Shown here: piece after piece, positions 6,863 through 13,912 of the stretch
Position numbering within the stretch: the first letter of the stretch is position 1
Layout: each line of letters begins with the position of its first letter
Notes under the pieces: generated by a model
The model's input: only the letters and a program-made list of their open reading frames with translations
Database searches by the model: none
What the model was told of the DNA's origin: nothing
Program-made: the position numbers and the translations under genes
Source: JAOUEA01 sp035711865
Lineage (GTDB): Bacteria; Actinomycetota; UBA4738; HRBIN12
Direction: 5' to 3'
Assembly: GCA_035711865.1 (NCBI GenBank)
Contig: DASTBT010000088.1
Location: 1-19,407, forward strand
DNA length: 19,407 nt

Positions 6863-7371
6863 TCAACTGATCCACATCTGGGGGAGCAGCACCCCGAGCT
6901 GCGGGTTGGCCTGCACGTTGCCGACGCGCTCGGACACGAGCTGGATCGTCATGCCGTTCGCGAAGGGGATCATCGGGGCGAGATCGACCAGGTCGCGATC
7001 GATCGCCTCGAAGGCACTGGCGGAGCCGTACGGGTCCGTCAGCCTGCGGTCGAGCGCCCGCTGCATCCTGTCGTCGATCCGTTGATCGCAGAAGTCGAAC
7101 AGGTTGATCGTGCTCTGTTCGGCCCCCTCGACGGCGGGGGTTCCGTCGCGCTCGGTGCATGCCAGCAGCGGGACGAGGAACTCCGCGGCCGAAGGGTAGA
7201 TCGGGATCCGACCTCTCGGGCGATCCCCGCGAACTTGGCCGCGAGCTTCGCGGCCACCTCGTCCCCTCTCTGCTGCGTGAACAGGGTCCAGCCGCGGACA
7301 TCGGCGATCAGGAAGGTGCGGATCTGACCCTGCTCGGGTTCACCGCCTTGATCGCTTGGCTCGTCGTCCAC
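6863..7371 (-). pseudogene. remnant: class III cyclase N-terminus joined out of frame to a family-5 solute-binding protein C-terminus
   Basis: From GTG 7371 (GGGGGGAGGG just upstream) the first 54 codons read as the start of a class III adenylate/guanylate cyclase: RTFLIADVRGWTLFTQQRGDE, then LAAKFAGIAREV. At about 7210-7205 the similarity stops and the next frame takes over, reading YPSAAEFLVPLL, NLFDFCDQRIDDRM, then VDLAPMIPFANG and VSERVGNVQANPQLGVLLPQMW to TGA 6865-6863. That is the C-terminal end of an SBP_bac_5 oligopeptide/nickel-type ABC substrate-binding protein. Most of the cyclase domain, including its second metal Asp, and most of the binding protein are missing. The order and strand suit an internal deletion in one large fusion gene or across two neighbours. 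The residual product cannot be functional as either. Confidence 0.7.
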
Positions 7372-7377
7372 CGATCC

Positions 7378-7401
7378 CTCCCCCCGGCCTGGTGGGGGGA
7401 G
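7378..7401 (-). terminator. perfect 8-bp hairpin between sdhB and the cyclase remnant
   Basis: CTCCCCCC (7378-7385), an 8-nt loop, then GGGGGGAG (7394-7401) is a perfect GC-rich stem about 40 nt beyond the sdhB stop. There is no T-tract, as often in high-GC actinobacteria. On the minus strand its 3' arm contains the GGGGGGAGGG ribosome site of the remnant gene, so it could instead sequester that site. A perfect palindrome AGCGTACGCT (7400-7409) overlaps one edge and supplies a TACGCT box on the minus strand. Confidence 0.4.
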
Positions 7402-7441
7402 CGTACGCTTCGTTGCGCCGCAGAGCTACGGGGTCTCGCGC

Positions 7442-8209
7442 TCAGAAGCGGTCGAACAGGATCGAGCGCTTGACCTCCTGGATCGCCTTCGTCACCTCGA
7501 TGCCGCGCGGGCACGCCTCGGTGCAGTTGAAGGTCGTGCGGCATCGGAAGACTCCGGTCTTCTCGCTCAGGATCTTCAGGCGCTCGCGGCCGCCCTCGTC
7601 TCGCGAGTCGAAGATGAACCGATGCGCGTTCACGATCGCGGCCGGGCCGACGTAGCCCTCGTCCCCCCAGAAGATCGGGCACGACGTCGTGCACGCGGCG
7701 CACAGGATGCACTTCGTGGTGTCGTCGAACCTCGCCCGTTCCTCGGCGGACTGCAGGCGCTCCCGCTCGGGCTCGCCCGAGTCGTTGATCAGGAACGGGA
7801 GCACGCTCTTGTACCCCTCGAGGAAGGGGTCCATGTCGACGATCAGGTCCTTGAGCACCGGAAGCCCGCGGATCGGCTCGATCGTGACCTTGGGCCCCAC
7901 GTCGTCGACGAGCAGCTTGCACGCGAGCGCGTTGCGCCCGTTGATCAACATCGCGTCGGATCCGCAGATGCCGTGGGCGCACGACCGCCGGAAGCTCAGC
8001 GTCCCGTCGTGGTACCACTTCACCTGGTGCAGCACCTCGACGAGCCGGTCGAGCGGGTCGGCCTGCACCGTGAACTCGTCCCACCACGAGTCCTGCGAGA
8101 CCTCGGGGTTGAAGCGGCGGATCTTCAGGGTCAGCGTGACCCTGCCCGCGGTCTGAGCCCCGGCCTCGCGGCGGTCGGAATCCTGTAGGGCGTCGGCGGG
8201 GGTCGCCAT
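7442..8209 (-). CDS. sdhB: succinate dehydrogenase iron-sulfur subunit
   Basis: 255 aa; carries electrons from SdhA FAD to quinone at the inner face of the membrane. Cluster ligands: [2Fe-2S] C77, C82, D85, C97 (SCAHGICGSD; Asp in third place as in E. coli SdhB); [4Fe-4S] C167, C170, C173 and C233; [3Fe-4S] C177, C223, C229. The N-terminus has about 20 extra residues before the ferredoxin fold. ATG 8209 shares one base with the sdhA stop (TGATG), implying translational coupling. It is the last gene of the sdhCDAB operon. Confidence 0.97.
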   Translation of the reverse strand: MATPADALQDSDRREAGAQTAGRVTLTLKIRRFNPEVSQDSWWDEFTVQADPLDRLVEVLHQVKWYHDGTLSFRRSCAHGICGSDAMLINGRNALACKLLVDDVGPKVTIEPIRGLPVLKDLIVDMDPFLEGYKSVLPFLINDSGEPERERLQSAEERARFDDTTKCILCAACTTSCPIFWGDEGYVGPAAIVNAHRFIFDSRDEGGRERLKILSEKTGVFRCRTTFNCTEACPRGIEVTKAIQEVKRSILFDRF

Positions 8210-9948
8210 CAGTACTTCCGCTCCATGGGAACGTAGGGGCCCATCTTCACCGGCTTGAAGTCGAGCCGGATCGATCCGTCGTCGTCACGGTACGCGAGCG
8301 TGTGCTGCAGCCAGTTCGCGTCGTCGCGCAACGGGTGGTCGTCGCGGTAATGGCCGCCGCGGCTCTCGGTGCGGGCGCGTGCGCTCACCACGAGCGCCTC
8401 GGCGCAGTCGAGCAGGTAGCCGAGCTCGACCGTCTCCATCAGGTCGGTGTTGTAGAGCGCCCCCTTGTCGCCGATCGCGACGCGGTCGAAGCGCTCGCGC
8501 AGGCCGCCGAGGATCTCCTGCATCTTCGAGAGGCTCTCCTCGCTGCGCACCACGAACGCGAGATCGAACATGCTGTGCTGCAGCTCCTTGCGGATGTCCG
8601 CCCCGTTGTCGCCCTCGGTGCGCTCGAGCACGGCGTTCAGCATCGACAGCGTCTGCTCGGTCGGGTGCGCGGGCAGGTCGCCGAGCGAGGCTTCCTTCGC
8701 GTGCAGCGCCGCGTCGACCCCGGCACGGCGGCCGAACACCACGATGTCGAGCAGCGAGTTCGTGCCGAGGCGGTTCGCGCCGTGCACGCTCACGCACGCG
8801 CACTCGCCGGCCGCGTAGAGGCCTGGGATCGGCCGCTCCTCGGGGCCGGTGACGACCCGGCCGTCGATGTCGGTCGGGATGCCGCCCATCGCGTAATGGG
8901 CCGTGGGCTGGATCGGCACCGGTTCCTTCGTGGGCTCGACCTTGAGGTAGACGCGCGCGAACTCGGTGATGTCGGGCAGCTTCTCCTCGATCAGCGCCGG
9001 GTCGAGGTGACGGATGTCGAGGAACGCCCAGTCGCCGTTGGGACCGCCGCCTCGGCCCTCCTTGATCTCCTGATAGATCGCCCGGCTCACCATGTCGCGC
9101 GGCGCGAGGTCCTTGATCGTGGGGGCGTAGCGCTCCATGAACCGTTCGCCGTCTCGGTTCAAGACGATGCCGCCCTCGCCGCGCGCGGCCTCGGAGAGCA
9201 GCACGCCGAGCTTCGCGAGTCCCGTCGGGTGGAACTGGTACATCTCCATGTCTTCGAGCGGCACGCCCCGTCGCCACACGACGGCCGGGCCGTCGCCGGT
9301 GAGCGCGTGCGCGTTCGAGGTCACGCTGAACATGCGCCCGTACCCGCCGGTCGCGAAGACGATCGACTTCGCGCGGAAGACATGGAGCTCACCGGTCGCG
9401 AGCTCGTAGGCGACGACGCCTGAAGCTGCGCCCTCGGCGTCGCGGAGCAGGTCGAGGCAGTAGAACTCGTTGAAGAAGCGCACGTCGCGTTTGACGCACT
9501 GCTGGTAGAGCGTCTGCAGGATCATGTGACCCGTGCGGTCGGCCGCGTAACAGGCGCGGCGCACGGGCCGCTCGCCGTGCTCCGCGGTGTGCCCGCCGAA
9601 CCGGCGCTGGTCGATCCGGCCGTCGGGGGTGCGGTTGAACGGCAGCCCCCACCGCTCGAGCTCGTAGACGGCGTCGACCGCTTCCTCGGTCATCAATATC
9701 GCCGCGGGTTGGTCGACGAGGTAGTCGCCGCCCTTCACGGTGTCGAACGCGTGCCACTCGGGGTGGTCCTCCTCGGTGTTGCCGAGCGCGGCGCACACGC
9801 CTCCCTGGGCCGCCCCGGTGTGCGAGCGCGTGGGGTAGAGCTTCGAGATCACCGCGGTGCGGACCTGGTCGCTGAGCTCGATCGCGGCCCGCATGCCGGC
9901 GCCGCCGGCGCCGATCACGACGGCGTCGTACGTGTGGGTCGTGGCCAT
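8209..9948 (-). CDS. sdhA: succinate dehydrogenase flavoprotein subunit
   Basis: 579 aa; oxidises succinate to fumarate. Visible: FAD-binding GAGGAGMRAA; RSHTGAAQGGVCAALGN with the His that covalently holds FAD; FHPTG; EAARGEGG containing the catalytic Arg; HYAMGGIPTD; and VHGANRLGTNSLLD. Start ATG 9948 (MATTHTYDAVVIG) fits the family N-terminus. It is the last of five ATGs in a 26-bp tandem array, and AGGAG supplied by the array lies 9 nt upstream. A GTG at 9984 is in frame but would add a 12-residue extension encoded by repeats and is unlikely. The stop overlaps the sdhB start. Confidence 0.97.
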   Translation of the reverse strand: MATTHTYDAVVIGAGGAGMRAAIELSDQVRTAVISKLYPTRSHTGAAQGGVCAALGNTEEDHPEWHAFDTVKGGDYLVDQPAAILMTEEAVDAVYELERWGLPFNRTPDGRIDQRRFGGHTAEHGERPVRRACYAADRTGHMILQTLYQQCVKRDVRFFNEFYCLDLLRDAEGAASGVVAYELATGELHVFRAKSIVFATGGYGRMFSVTSNAHALTGDGPAVVWRRGVPLEDMEMYQFHPTGLAKLGVLLSEAARGEGGIVLNRDGERFMERYAPTIKDLAPRDMVSRAIYQEIKEGRGGGPNGDWAFLDIRHLDPALIEEKLPDITEFARVYLKVEPTKEPVPIQPTAHYAMGGIPTDIDGRVVTGPEERPIPGLYAAGECACVSVHGANRLGTNSLLDIVVFGRRAGVDAALHAKEASLGDLPAHPTEQTLSMLNAVLERTEGDNGADIRKELQHSMFDLAFVVRSEESLSKMQEILGGLRERFDRVAIGDKGALYNTDLMETVELGYLLDCAEALVVSARARTESRGGHYRDDHPLRDDANWLQHTLAYRDDDGSIRLDFKPVKMGPYVPMERKY

Positions 9949-10064
9949 CGCTACGCGCTCCTGGTCGTGGCCATCGCTACGCACTCCTGGTCGTGGCCAT
10001 CGCTACGCGCTCCTGGTCGTGGCCATCGCTACGCACTCCGGGTCGTGGCCATCGCTACGCGCTC
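9937..10064 (-). repeat. 26-bp tandem repeat, about 4.9 copies, carrying repeated sdhA start sites
   Basis: GTGGCCATCGCTACGC recurs on the plus strand at 9941, 9967, 9993, 10019 and 10045, exactly 26 bp apart. Units alternate GCGCTCC / GCACTCC, so the array looks like a duplicated 52-bp dimer. On the minus strand each inner unit contains AGGAG, a 9-nt spacer and ATGGCCACGACC, i.e. the ribosome site and first four codons of sdhA. The array fills the sdhD-sdhA junction and overlaps the sdhD stop. The copy next to sdhD has ATGAG where the other copies have AGGAG or CGGAG, so the Shine-Dalgarno appears to have been created by the duplication. Confidence 0.95.
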
Positions 10065-10066
10065 AT
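9951..10066 (-). other. chain of five micro-ORFs in the sdhA leader
   Basis: ATG 10066 (overlapping the sdhD stop as ATGA) reads MSA then TAG at 10057-10055. ATGs at 10052, 10026, 10000 and 9974 each read MATTRSA then TAG (10031-10029, 10005-10003, 9979-9977, 9953-9951). Each TAG is followed by CG and the next ATG, the last being sdhA ATG 9948. Because 26 is not a multiple of three, each step changes frame, so the chain needs termination and re-initiation or independent loading. The reading frames are certain; whether they are translated is unknown. Confidence 0.6.
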
Positions 10067-10503
10067 GTCTGGGGCTGGAACGTGACAACGATGACCGTGC
10101 CGAGGATGAAGAGCGTGAACCCGAGCACGTAGAAGACCATGTTGAGCGTGAACCGGGCCGCCGGAGCGCGAACGTAGTCGAGCGTGACGATCCGAACGCC
10201 GTTGATGCCGTGCACGAGCGCCAGGGCCAGCATCATCCAGTCCCATGTGCGCCAGAACGGACTGGCCCACCGCTCGGCGACGAAGGAGTAGTCCACGCGC
10301 TCCACGCCGCCGGCGGGCAGATGCATGATCAACGTGTGGCCCAGCGCGAGGAGCAGCAGCACGATGCCGCTGATGCGCATGAACAGCCACATCCAGAGCT
10401 CGAAGCCCCCGACGGGGCGTTCCCGCGATCCCGTGTATCCGCGAGGCGGCGGGGCGGGGGCTCCGCCGCCCGGCTGCGTGGATCGTTCGACCGTCGCCGA
10501 CAT
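10063..10503 (-). CDS. sdhD: succinate dehydrogenase membrane anchor subunit
   Basis: 146 aa with a Pro/Gly-rich cytosolic N-terminus (about 30 residues) and three membrane helices: FELWMWLFMRISGIVLLLLALGH, WDWMMLALALVHGINGVRIV and FTLNMVFYVLGFTLFILGTVIVV. GHTLIMH and LVHGINGVR supply His residues suitable for haem b ligation or quinone contact. Small size, three helices and position between sdhC and sdhA identify the second anchor. ATG 10503 was preferred to the adjacent GTG 10506 because CGGAG lies 7 nt upstream. Its stop lies within the tandem repeat upstream of sdhA. Confidence 0.9.
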   Translation of the reverse strand: MSATVERSTQPGGGAPAPPPRGYTGSRERPVGGFELWMWLFMRISGIVLLLLALGHTLIMHLPAGGVERVDYSFVAERWASPFWRTWDWMMLALALVHGINGVRIVTLDYVRAPAARFTLNMVFYVLGFTLFILGTVIVVTFQPQT

Positions 10504-10516
10504 CACGCCGCTCCGT

Positions 10517-10918
10517 TCACAGCTGGTCGAGGATCTGGCGTCCCATGATCGCGACGACGATCAGGGCCGAGCTGACGAACACGAGGAGTGAGGTGCGGCC
10601 GAGCGCCTTGATGTGGGCGGCGAGGCTCGGGAAGAAGTCGATCAGCGTGATCTTGATCCCGTTGATCGCGTGGAACAGGACCGCGAGCACCAGCCCCAGC
10701 TCGAGCAGGTGCACCGCGGGGTTCTTGTACGCGCTCACGACCCTGTCGTAGGCTTCGGGACCCCATCCGACCAGCGCCGTGTCGACGATGTGAGCGAACA
10801 GGTAGAGCACGACCGCGACGCCAGTGATGCGATGGAAGATCCAGGACCACTGTCCCTCGTGACCCATGTACGGGGAACCGAAGTCGTCCTTCTGCTTCTT
10901 GCTGAGTCTCGTCGCCAC
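10517..10918 (-). CDS. sdhC: succinate dehydrogenase cytochrome b subunit
   Basis: 133 aa with three helices. FHRITGVAVVLYLFAHIVDTALV contains the SdhC HRxTG signature, LLELGLVLAVLFHAINGIKITLIDF the second His-containing helix, and LLVFVSSALIVVAIM the third. It anchors SdhAB and with SdhD forms the haem b/quinone site. GTG 10918 is the start: AAGGTGAT lies about 5 nt upstream and the family N-terminus (short basic MATRLSKKQ) fits. First gene of the operon; 13 nt separate its stop from the sdhD start. Confidence 0.94.
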   Translation of the reverse strand: MATRLSKKQKDDFGSPYMGHEGQWSWIFHRITGVAVVLYLFAHIVDTALVGWGPEAYDRVVSAYKNPAVHLLELGLVLAVLFHAINGIKITLIDFFPSLAAHIKALGRTSLLVFVSSALIVVAIMGRQILDQL

Positions 10919-11027
10919 GGCAGATCACCTTCAGGCTAACTCGCGCCCCGGCGAGCGAGCCGGCCGGGACGTCCAGCGGACGGCGCGGAGTCTACTCCGT
11001 TCCGGCGCACGTCACGGACGCTCGCCG
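10919..11027 (-). promoter_or_regulatory. sdh operon promoter region with palindrome over the -10 box
   Basis: On the minus strand a TAGACT box (10994-10989) lies about 70 nt before sdhC, and the perfect inverted repeat CGGAGT-CT-ACTCCG (10986-10999) covers it, a typical operator position. A second box, TAGCCT (10938-10933), lies so close to the GTG that it would cut off the ribosome site, so the distal box is preferred. The regulator is not known. Confidence 0.4.
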
Positions 11028-11666
11028 TCACGAGGTGCGGCAGGCCACGAGCACGCCGTCGCGGATCGGCAGGATCGTGGTCACGTACCCGCCGTCGGTG
11101 GCTACCGCGGCGTTGTGCTCGCGGATCGCGTCGGTGACCTCGTCGGGCTGCTCGCCGTCGGGCGGCACGCGCCCGTACCACAGCGTGTTGTCGCAGATGT
11201 AGAGCCCCCCGACCCGCACGCGATCCCGTGCTGCGAGCCATGCGTCAGGGTAACCGTGCTTGTCGATGTCGTCGTAGACGATGTCGAACTCGCCCTCGAC
11301 CGCCGCGAACGACGTGAGCGCGTCGCCGACGTGGTAACGCATGCGGTCCCAGACGCCGGCGCGCCCGAGGTAGTCGGCCGCCTTCCGCTCGTTGGCGGCG
11401 TCGCCGTCGGTGAGGTGGATCTCGCCATCGGCGCCGGTGGCCTTCCCGAACCAGTACGCCGAGTATCCGTAGCCCGACCCCAGCTCGAAGATCCGCTTGG
11501 CGCCGATCGCGGCCGCGAGCGTCCAGAGGGTCATTCCCACGTTCCTGCCGACGATGGGGAAGCCTCGCTCGCTCGCCTCGGCCTCCATCTCGAGCAGCAC
11601 GGGCTCGTCGTGGCGGGCGTGCAGCGATGCGGTGTAGGCCTCGATGCGTGGGTCGACGATGTCCAT
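11028..11666 (-). CDS. SAM-dependent O-methyltransferase (class I, CCoAOMT-like)
   Basis: 212 aa from ATG 11666, the start that matches the short family N-terminus (MDIVDPRIEAYTASL) and has a TACGGT box 7 nt upstream; the frame stays open further upstream through niaR sequence. Visible: RIFELGSGYGYSAYWFGKA (SAM motif I), HLTDGD (acidic end of strand 2), VYDDIDKHGYPDAW (metal/catalytic Asp and Lys of Mg-dependent O-methyltransferases), and VRVGGLYICDNTLWYGRV. The substrate is unknown; relatives methylate catechols, caffeoyl-CoA or tRNA (TrmR). Divergent from niaR and on the same strand as, but upstream of, sdhC, with a 109-nt gap holding the sdh promoter. Confidence 0.9.
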   Translation of the reverse strand: MDIVDPRIEAYTASLHARHDEPVLLEMEAEASERGFPIVGRNVGMTLWTLAAAIGAKRIFELGSGYGYSAYWFGKATGADGEIHLTDGDAANERKAADYLGRAGVWDRMRYHVGDALTSFAAVEGEFDIVYDDIDKHGYPDAWLAARDRVRVGGLYICDNTLWYGRVPPDGEQPDEVTDAIREHNAAVATDGGYVTTILPIRDGVLVACRTS

Positions 11667-11721
11667 GGGTTGCACCGTACCGAAAGACGCGGGGCGCGGA
11701 TCGGGCACATAGACTCCTGTC
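11667..11721. promoter_or_regulatory. divergent leaderless promoters for the O-methyltransferase and niaR
   Basis: In the 55-nt gap, TACGGT (11679-11674, minus) ends 7 nt before the methyltransferase ATG and TAGACT (11710-11715, plus) ends 6 nt before the niaR ATG. Neither gene has a visible Shine-Dalgarno, so both are likely leaderless. NiaR proteins are often autoregulatory and might bind here, but I see no convincing operator. Confidence 0.48.
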
Positions 11722-12252
11722 ATGTCCACGCCGACCCCGAGTGAGGAGCGGCGTTCCCGGTTGGTCGATCGGCTGCGTTCCTCGGACGCGCCCGTCACGG
11801 GCTCGGACCTGGCGGCCGAGCTCGGCGTCAGCAGGCAGGTGATCGTCAACGACGTGGCGATCGTGCGCGCGAGCGGCGTTCCGATCCTGGGAAGCCCGCG
11901 AGGGTACGTGCTCGTCGAGGGCGGCGACGGCCGCCCGATCTCGACGATCTCCTGCCGGCACGATCGCGAGGGGAACCGGCGGGAGTTCGAGATCCTCGTC
12001 GACCGCGGAATCGAGGTGGTCGACGTCGTGGTCGACCACCCGGTCTACGGCGAGCTCACCGCGAGCCTGCTCGTGCGCTCGCGCGCCGACGTCGACAGCT
12101 ACATCGACGCGATCGCCGGTGACGGCGCGAAACCGCTGTGGGCCCTCACCGACGGCGTGCACGTGCACCACGTGCGCGCCCCGAGCGCCGACGCGCTCGA
12201 CGCCGCGAAGCGCGAGCTCGCCGAGGCCGGCATCCTGCTGGCCGACGACTGA
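11722..12252 (+). CDS. niaR: NiaR-type transcriptional regulator (HTH + 3H domain)
   Basis: 176 aa. N-terminal HTH_11 winged helix (about 8-62: RRSRLVDRLRSSDAPVTGSD, then LAAELGVSRQVIVNDVAIVR), followed by a 3H domain (about 75-173) with its His-containing motifs CRHDREG, VDHPVYGEL and TDGVHVHHVR. In Firmicutes NiaR (YrxA) is a niacin-responsive repressor of NAD synthesis and niacin uptake. No NAD-biosynthesis gene lies in the window, so the local target is unclear. ATG 11722 directly follows a leaderless-type TAGACT box. Downstream mcm begins 23 nt after the stop with its own box. Confidence 0.88.
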   Translation: MSTPTPSEERRSRLVDRLRSSDAPVTGSDLAAELGVSRQVIVNDVAIVRASGVPILGSPRGYVLVEGGDGRPISTISCRHDREGNRREFEILVDRGIEVVDVVVDHPVYGELTASLLVRSRADVDSYIDAIAGDGAKPLWALTDGVHVHHVRAPSADALDAAKRELAEAGILLADD

Positions 12253-12259
12253 CCTCGGT

Positions 12260-12275
12260 TACGCTGGTCTCGACG
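12260..12275 (+). promoter_or_regulatory. near-leaderless -10 box of the mutase gene
   Basis: TACGCT (12260-12265) ends 10 nt before ATG 12276 and lies just after the niaR stop, allowing mutase expression independent of niaR with a leader of about 4 nt. Confidence 0.4.
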
Positions 12276-13865
12276 ATGAGCGCCGACGTGCGACGCACCG
12301 ACTCCGAGATCGAGCTCCGACCCGTGTACACGGCCGACGACCTCGTCGCCGACGGCTTCGACCCGGCGCGCGACCTCGGCGATCCCGGGGAGTACCCGTT
12401 CACGCGCGGCGTCTACCCGACGATGTACCGCTCGCGCCTGTGGACGATGCGCCAGTACGCGGGCATGGCCACGGCCGACGAGACGAATGCGCGCTTCCGC
12501 TACCTGCTCGATCAGGGGCAGACCGGTCTGAGTGTGGCGTTCGACCTGCCGACCCAGATGGGCCTCGACTCCGACCATCCTCGCGCCGAGGGTGAGGTCG
12601 GCAAGACCGGTGTCGCGATCGACTCGGTCGACGACATGGCGCGCCTGCTCGACGGCATCCCGCTCGACGAGGTCTCGACGTCGATGACGATCAACGCCAC
12701 CGCGCCGATCTTGCTGCTGCTGTACGAGCTGGTCGCCGAGGAACGAGGCGTCGCGAGCACCGCGGTCAGCGGCACCGTGCAGAACGACGTCCTCAAGGAG
12801 TACGCGGCCCGCGGTACCTACATCTACCCGCCCGAGCCGTCGATGCGCCTGATCACCGACCTGTTCGCGTACTGCGGCGACCACGTGCCGCGCTGGAACA
12901 CGATCTCGATCAGCGGGTACCACATGCGGGAAGCCGGCTCGACCGCGGCCCAGGAGATCGCGTTCACGCTCGCCGACGGCATCGCCTACGTGCAGGCGGC
13001 GCTCGACGCCGGCCTGTCGGTCGACGACTTCGCGCCCCGTGTGTCGTTCTTCTTCGCGTGCCACATGCACTTCTTCGAGGAGATCGCGAAGTTCCGTGCG
13101 GCCCGGCGCATGTGGGCGCGCATCATGCGGGAGCGGTTCGGAGCGAAGGATCCGAGGAGCTGGATGCTCCGGTTCCATACCCAGACCGGCGGCGCGACGC
13201 TCACCGCGCAACAGCCCGAGGTGAACATCGTGCGGACGGCCCTGGAGGCCCTCGCCGCCGTGCTCGGAGGCACGCAGTCGCTGCACACGAACGCGTTCGA
13301 CGAGGCGCTCGCGCTGCCGACCGAACACAGCGCGACGATCGCGCTCCGCACCCAGCAGGTGATCGGCTACGAGACCGGCGTGACCGAGACCGTCGACCCG
13401 GTCGCGGGCTCCTACTACGTGGAATCGCTCACCGACGAGCTCGAGCGGCTCGCCACCGAGTACATCGGGAAGATCGACGCGATGGGCGGTGCCGTCCATG
13501 CGATCGAGGCCGGCTTCTACCAGGACGAGATCCACGAGGCCGCGTTCAACATCCAGCAGGGCATCGAGTCGGGGGAACGTGTGGTCGTCGGCGTGAACCG
13601 CTTCGTCGATGCCGAGGGACAGCCCGTCGAGCTGCAGCGGATCTCCGAGGCCGAGGTGGGCAGGCAGGTGGAGCGCGTCCGGGCGTTACGAGCCGAGCGC
13701 GATCAACGGTCGGTCGACGCCGCGCTCGCCGAGGTGGGCGAGACCGCCCGGGGAACGGGGAACCTGTTGCCTCCGAGGAAGGAAGCGCTCCGCGCGCGAG
13801 CGACCCTCGGCGAGGTCAGCGACGCGCTCCGCGGCGTCTTCGGGGAATATCGCCCCACCTACTAG
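12276..13865 (+). CDS. methylmalonyl-CoA mutase, catalytic (large) subunit without B12 domain
   Basis: 529 aa, the TIM-barrel substrate domain only; the C-terminal B12-binding domain (DxHxxG) is absent, so a separate small subunit must exist elsewhere. Family motifs: YPFTRGVYPTMY, FDLPTQMGLDSDHP, GTVQNDVLKEY, YIYPPEPSMR, ISISGYHMREAG and TGGATLTAQQPEVNIVRT. Specificity residues point to methylmalonyl-CoA: Tyr61 (equivalent of P. shermanii Y89; Phe or Ile in isobutyryl- and hydroxyisobutyryl-CoA mutases), Arg179 (R207; Gln in those enzymes) and His216 (H244). It isomerises methylmalonyl-CoA to succinyl-CoA, complementing the carboxylase chain at 15862-17586 and SDH. Start chosen at ATG 12276; earlier in-frame codons overlap niaR. 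Confidence 0.92.
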   Translation: MSADVRRTDSEIELRPVYTADDLVADGFDPARDLGDPGEYPFTRGVYPTMYRSRLWTMRQYAGMATADETNARFRYLLDQGQTGLSVAFDLPTQMGLDSDHPRAEGEVGKTGVAIDSVDDMARLLDGIPLDEVSTSMTINATAPILLLLYELVAEERGVASTAVSGTVQNDVLKEYAARGTYIYPPEPSMRLITDLFAYCGDHVPRWNTISISGYHMREAGSTAAQEIAFTLADGIAYVQAALDAGLSVDDFAPRVSFFFACHMHFFEEIAKFRAARRMWARIMRERFGAKDPRSWMLRFHTQTGGATLTAQQPEVNIVRTALEALAAVLGGTQSLHTNAFDEALALPTEHSATIALRTQQVIGYETGVTETVDPVAGSYYVESLTDELERLATEYIGKIDAMGGAVHAIEAGFYQDEIHEAAFNIQQGIESGERVVVGVNRFVDAEGQPVELQRISEAEVGRQVERVRALRAERDQRSVDAALAEVGETARGTGNLLPPRKEALRARATLGEVSDALRGVFGEYRPTY

Positions 13866-13912
13866 TCCGTTCGAGACTCGTTGTCGGCCGCTCCGGGGGC
13901 GATCCTGGGTCA

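Noticed and set aside
9949..9984. GTG 9984 as the sdhA start
   Set aside because: It would add 12 residues encoded by repeat units; the family N-terminus starts at ATG 9948, which has AGGAG 9 nt upstream.
9937..10064. CRISPR-like short repeats
   Set aside because: The units are directly tandem with no unique spacers, lie in an operon junction and carry a start codon; this is slippage-type duplication.
12099..13535. Long 478-codon open frame antisense to niaR and the mutase
   Set aside because: A shadow of high-GC codon use; the Arg/His/Val-rich translation has no domain, and the plus-strand mutase is certain.
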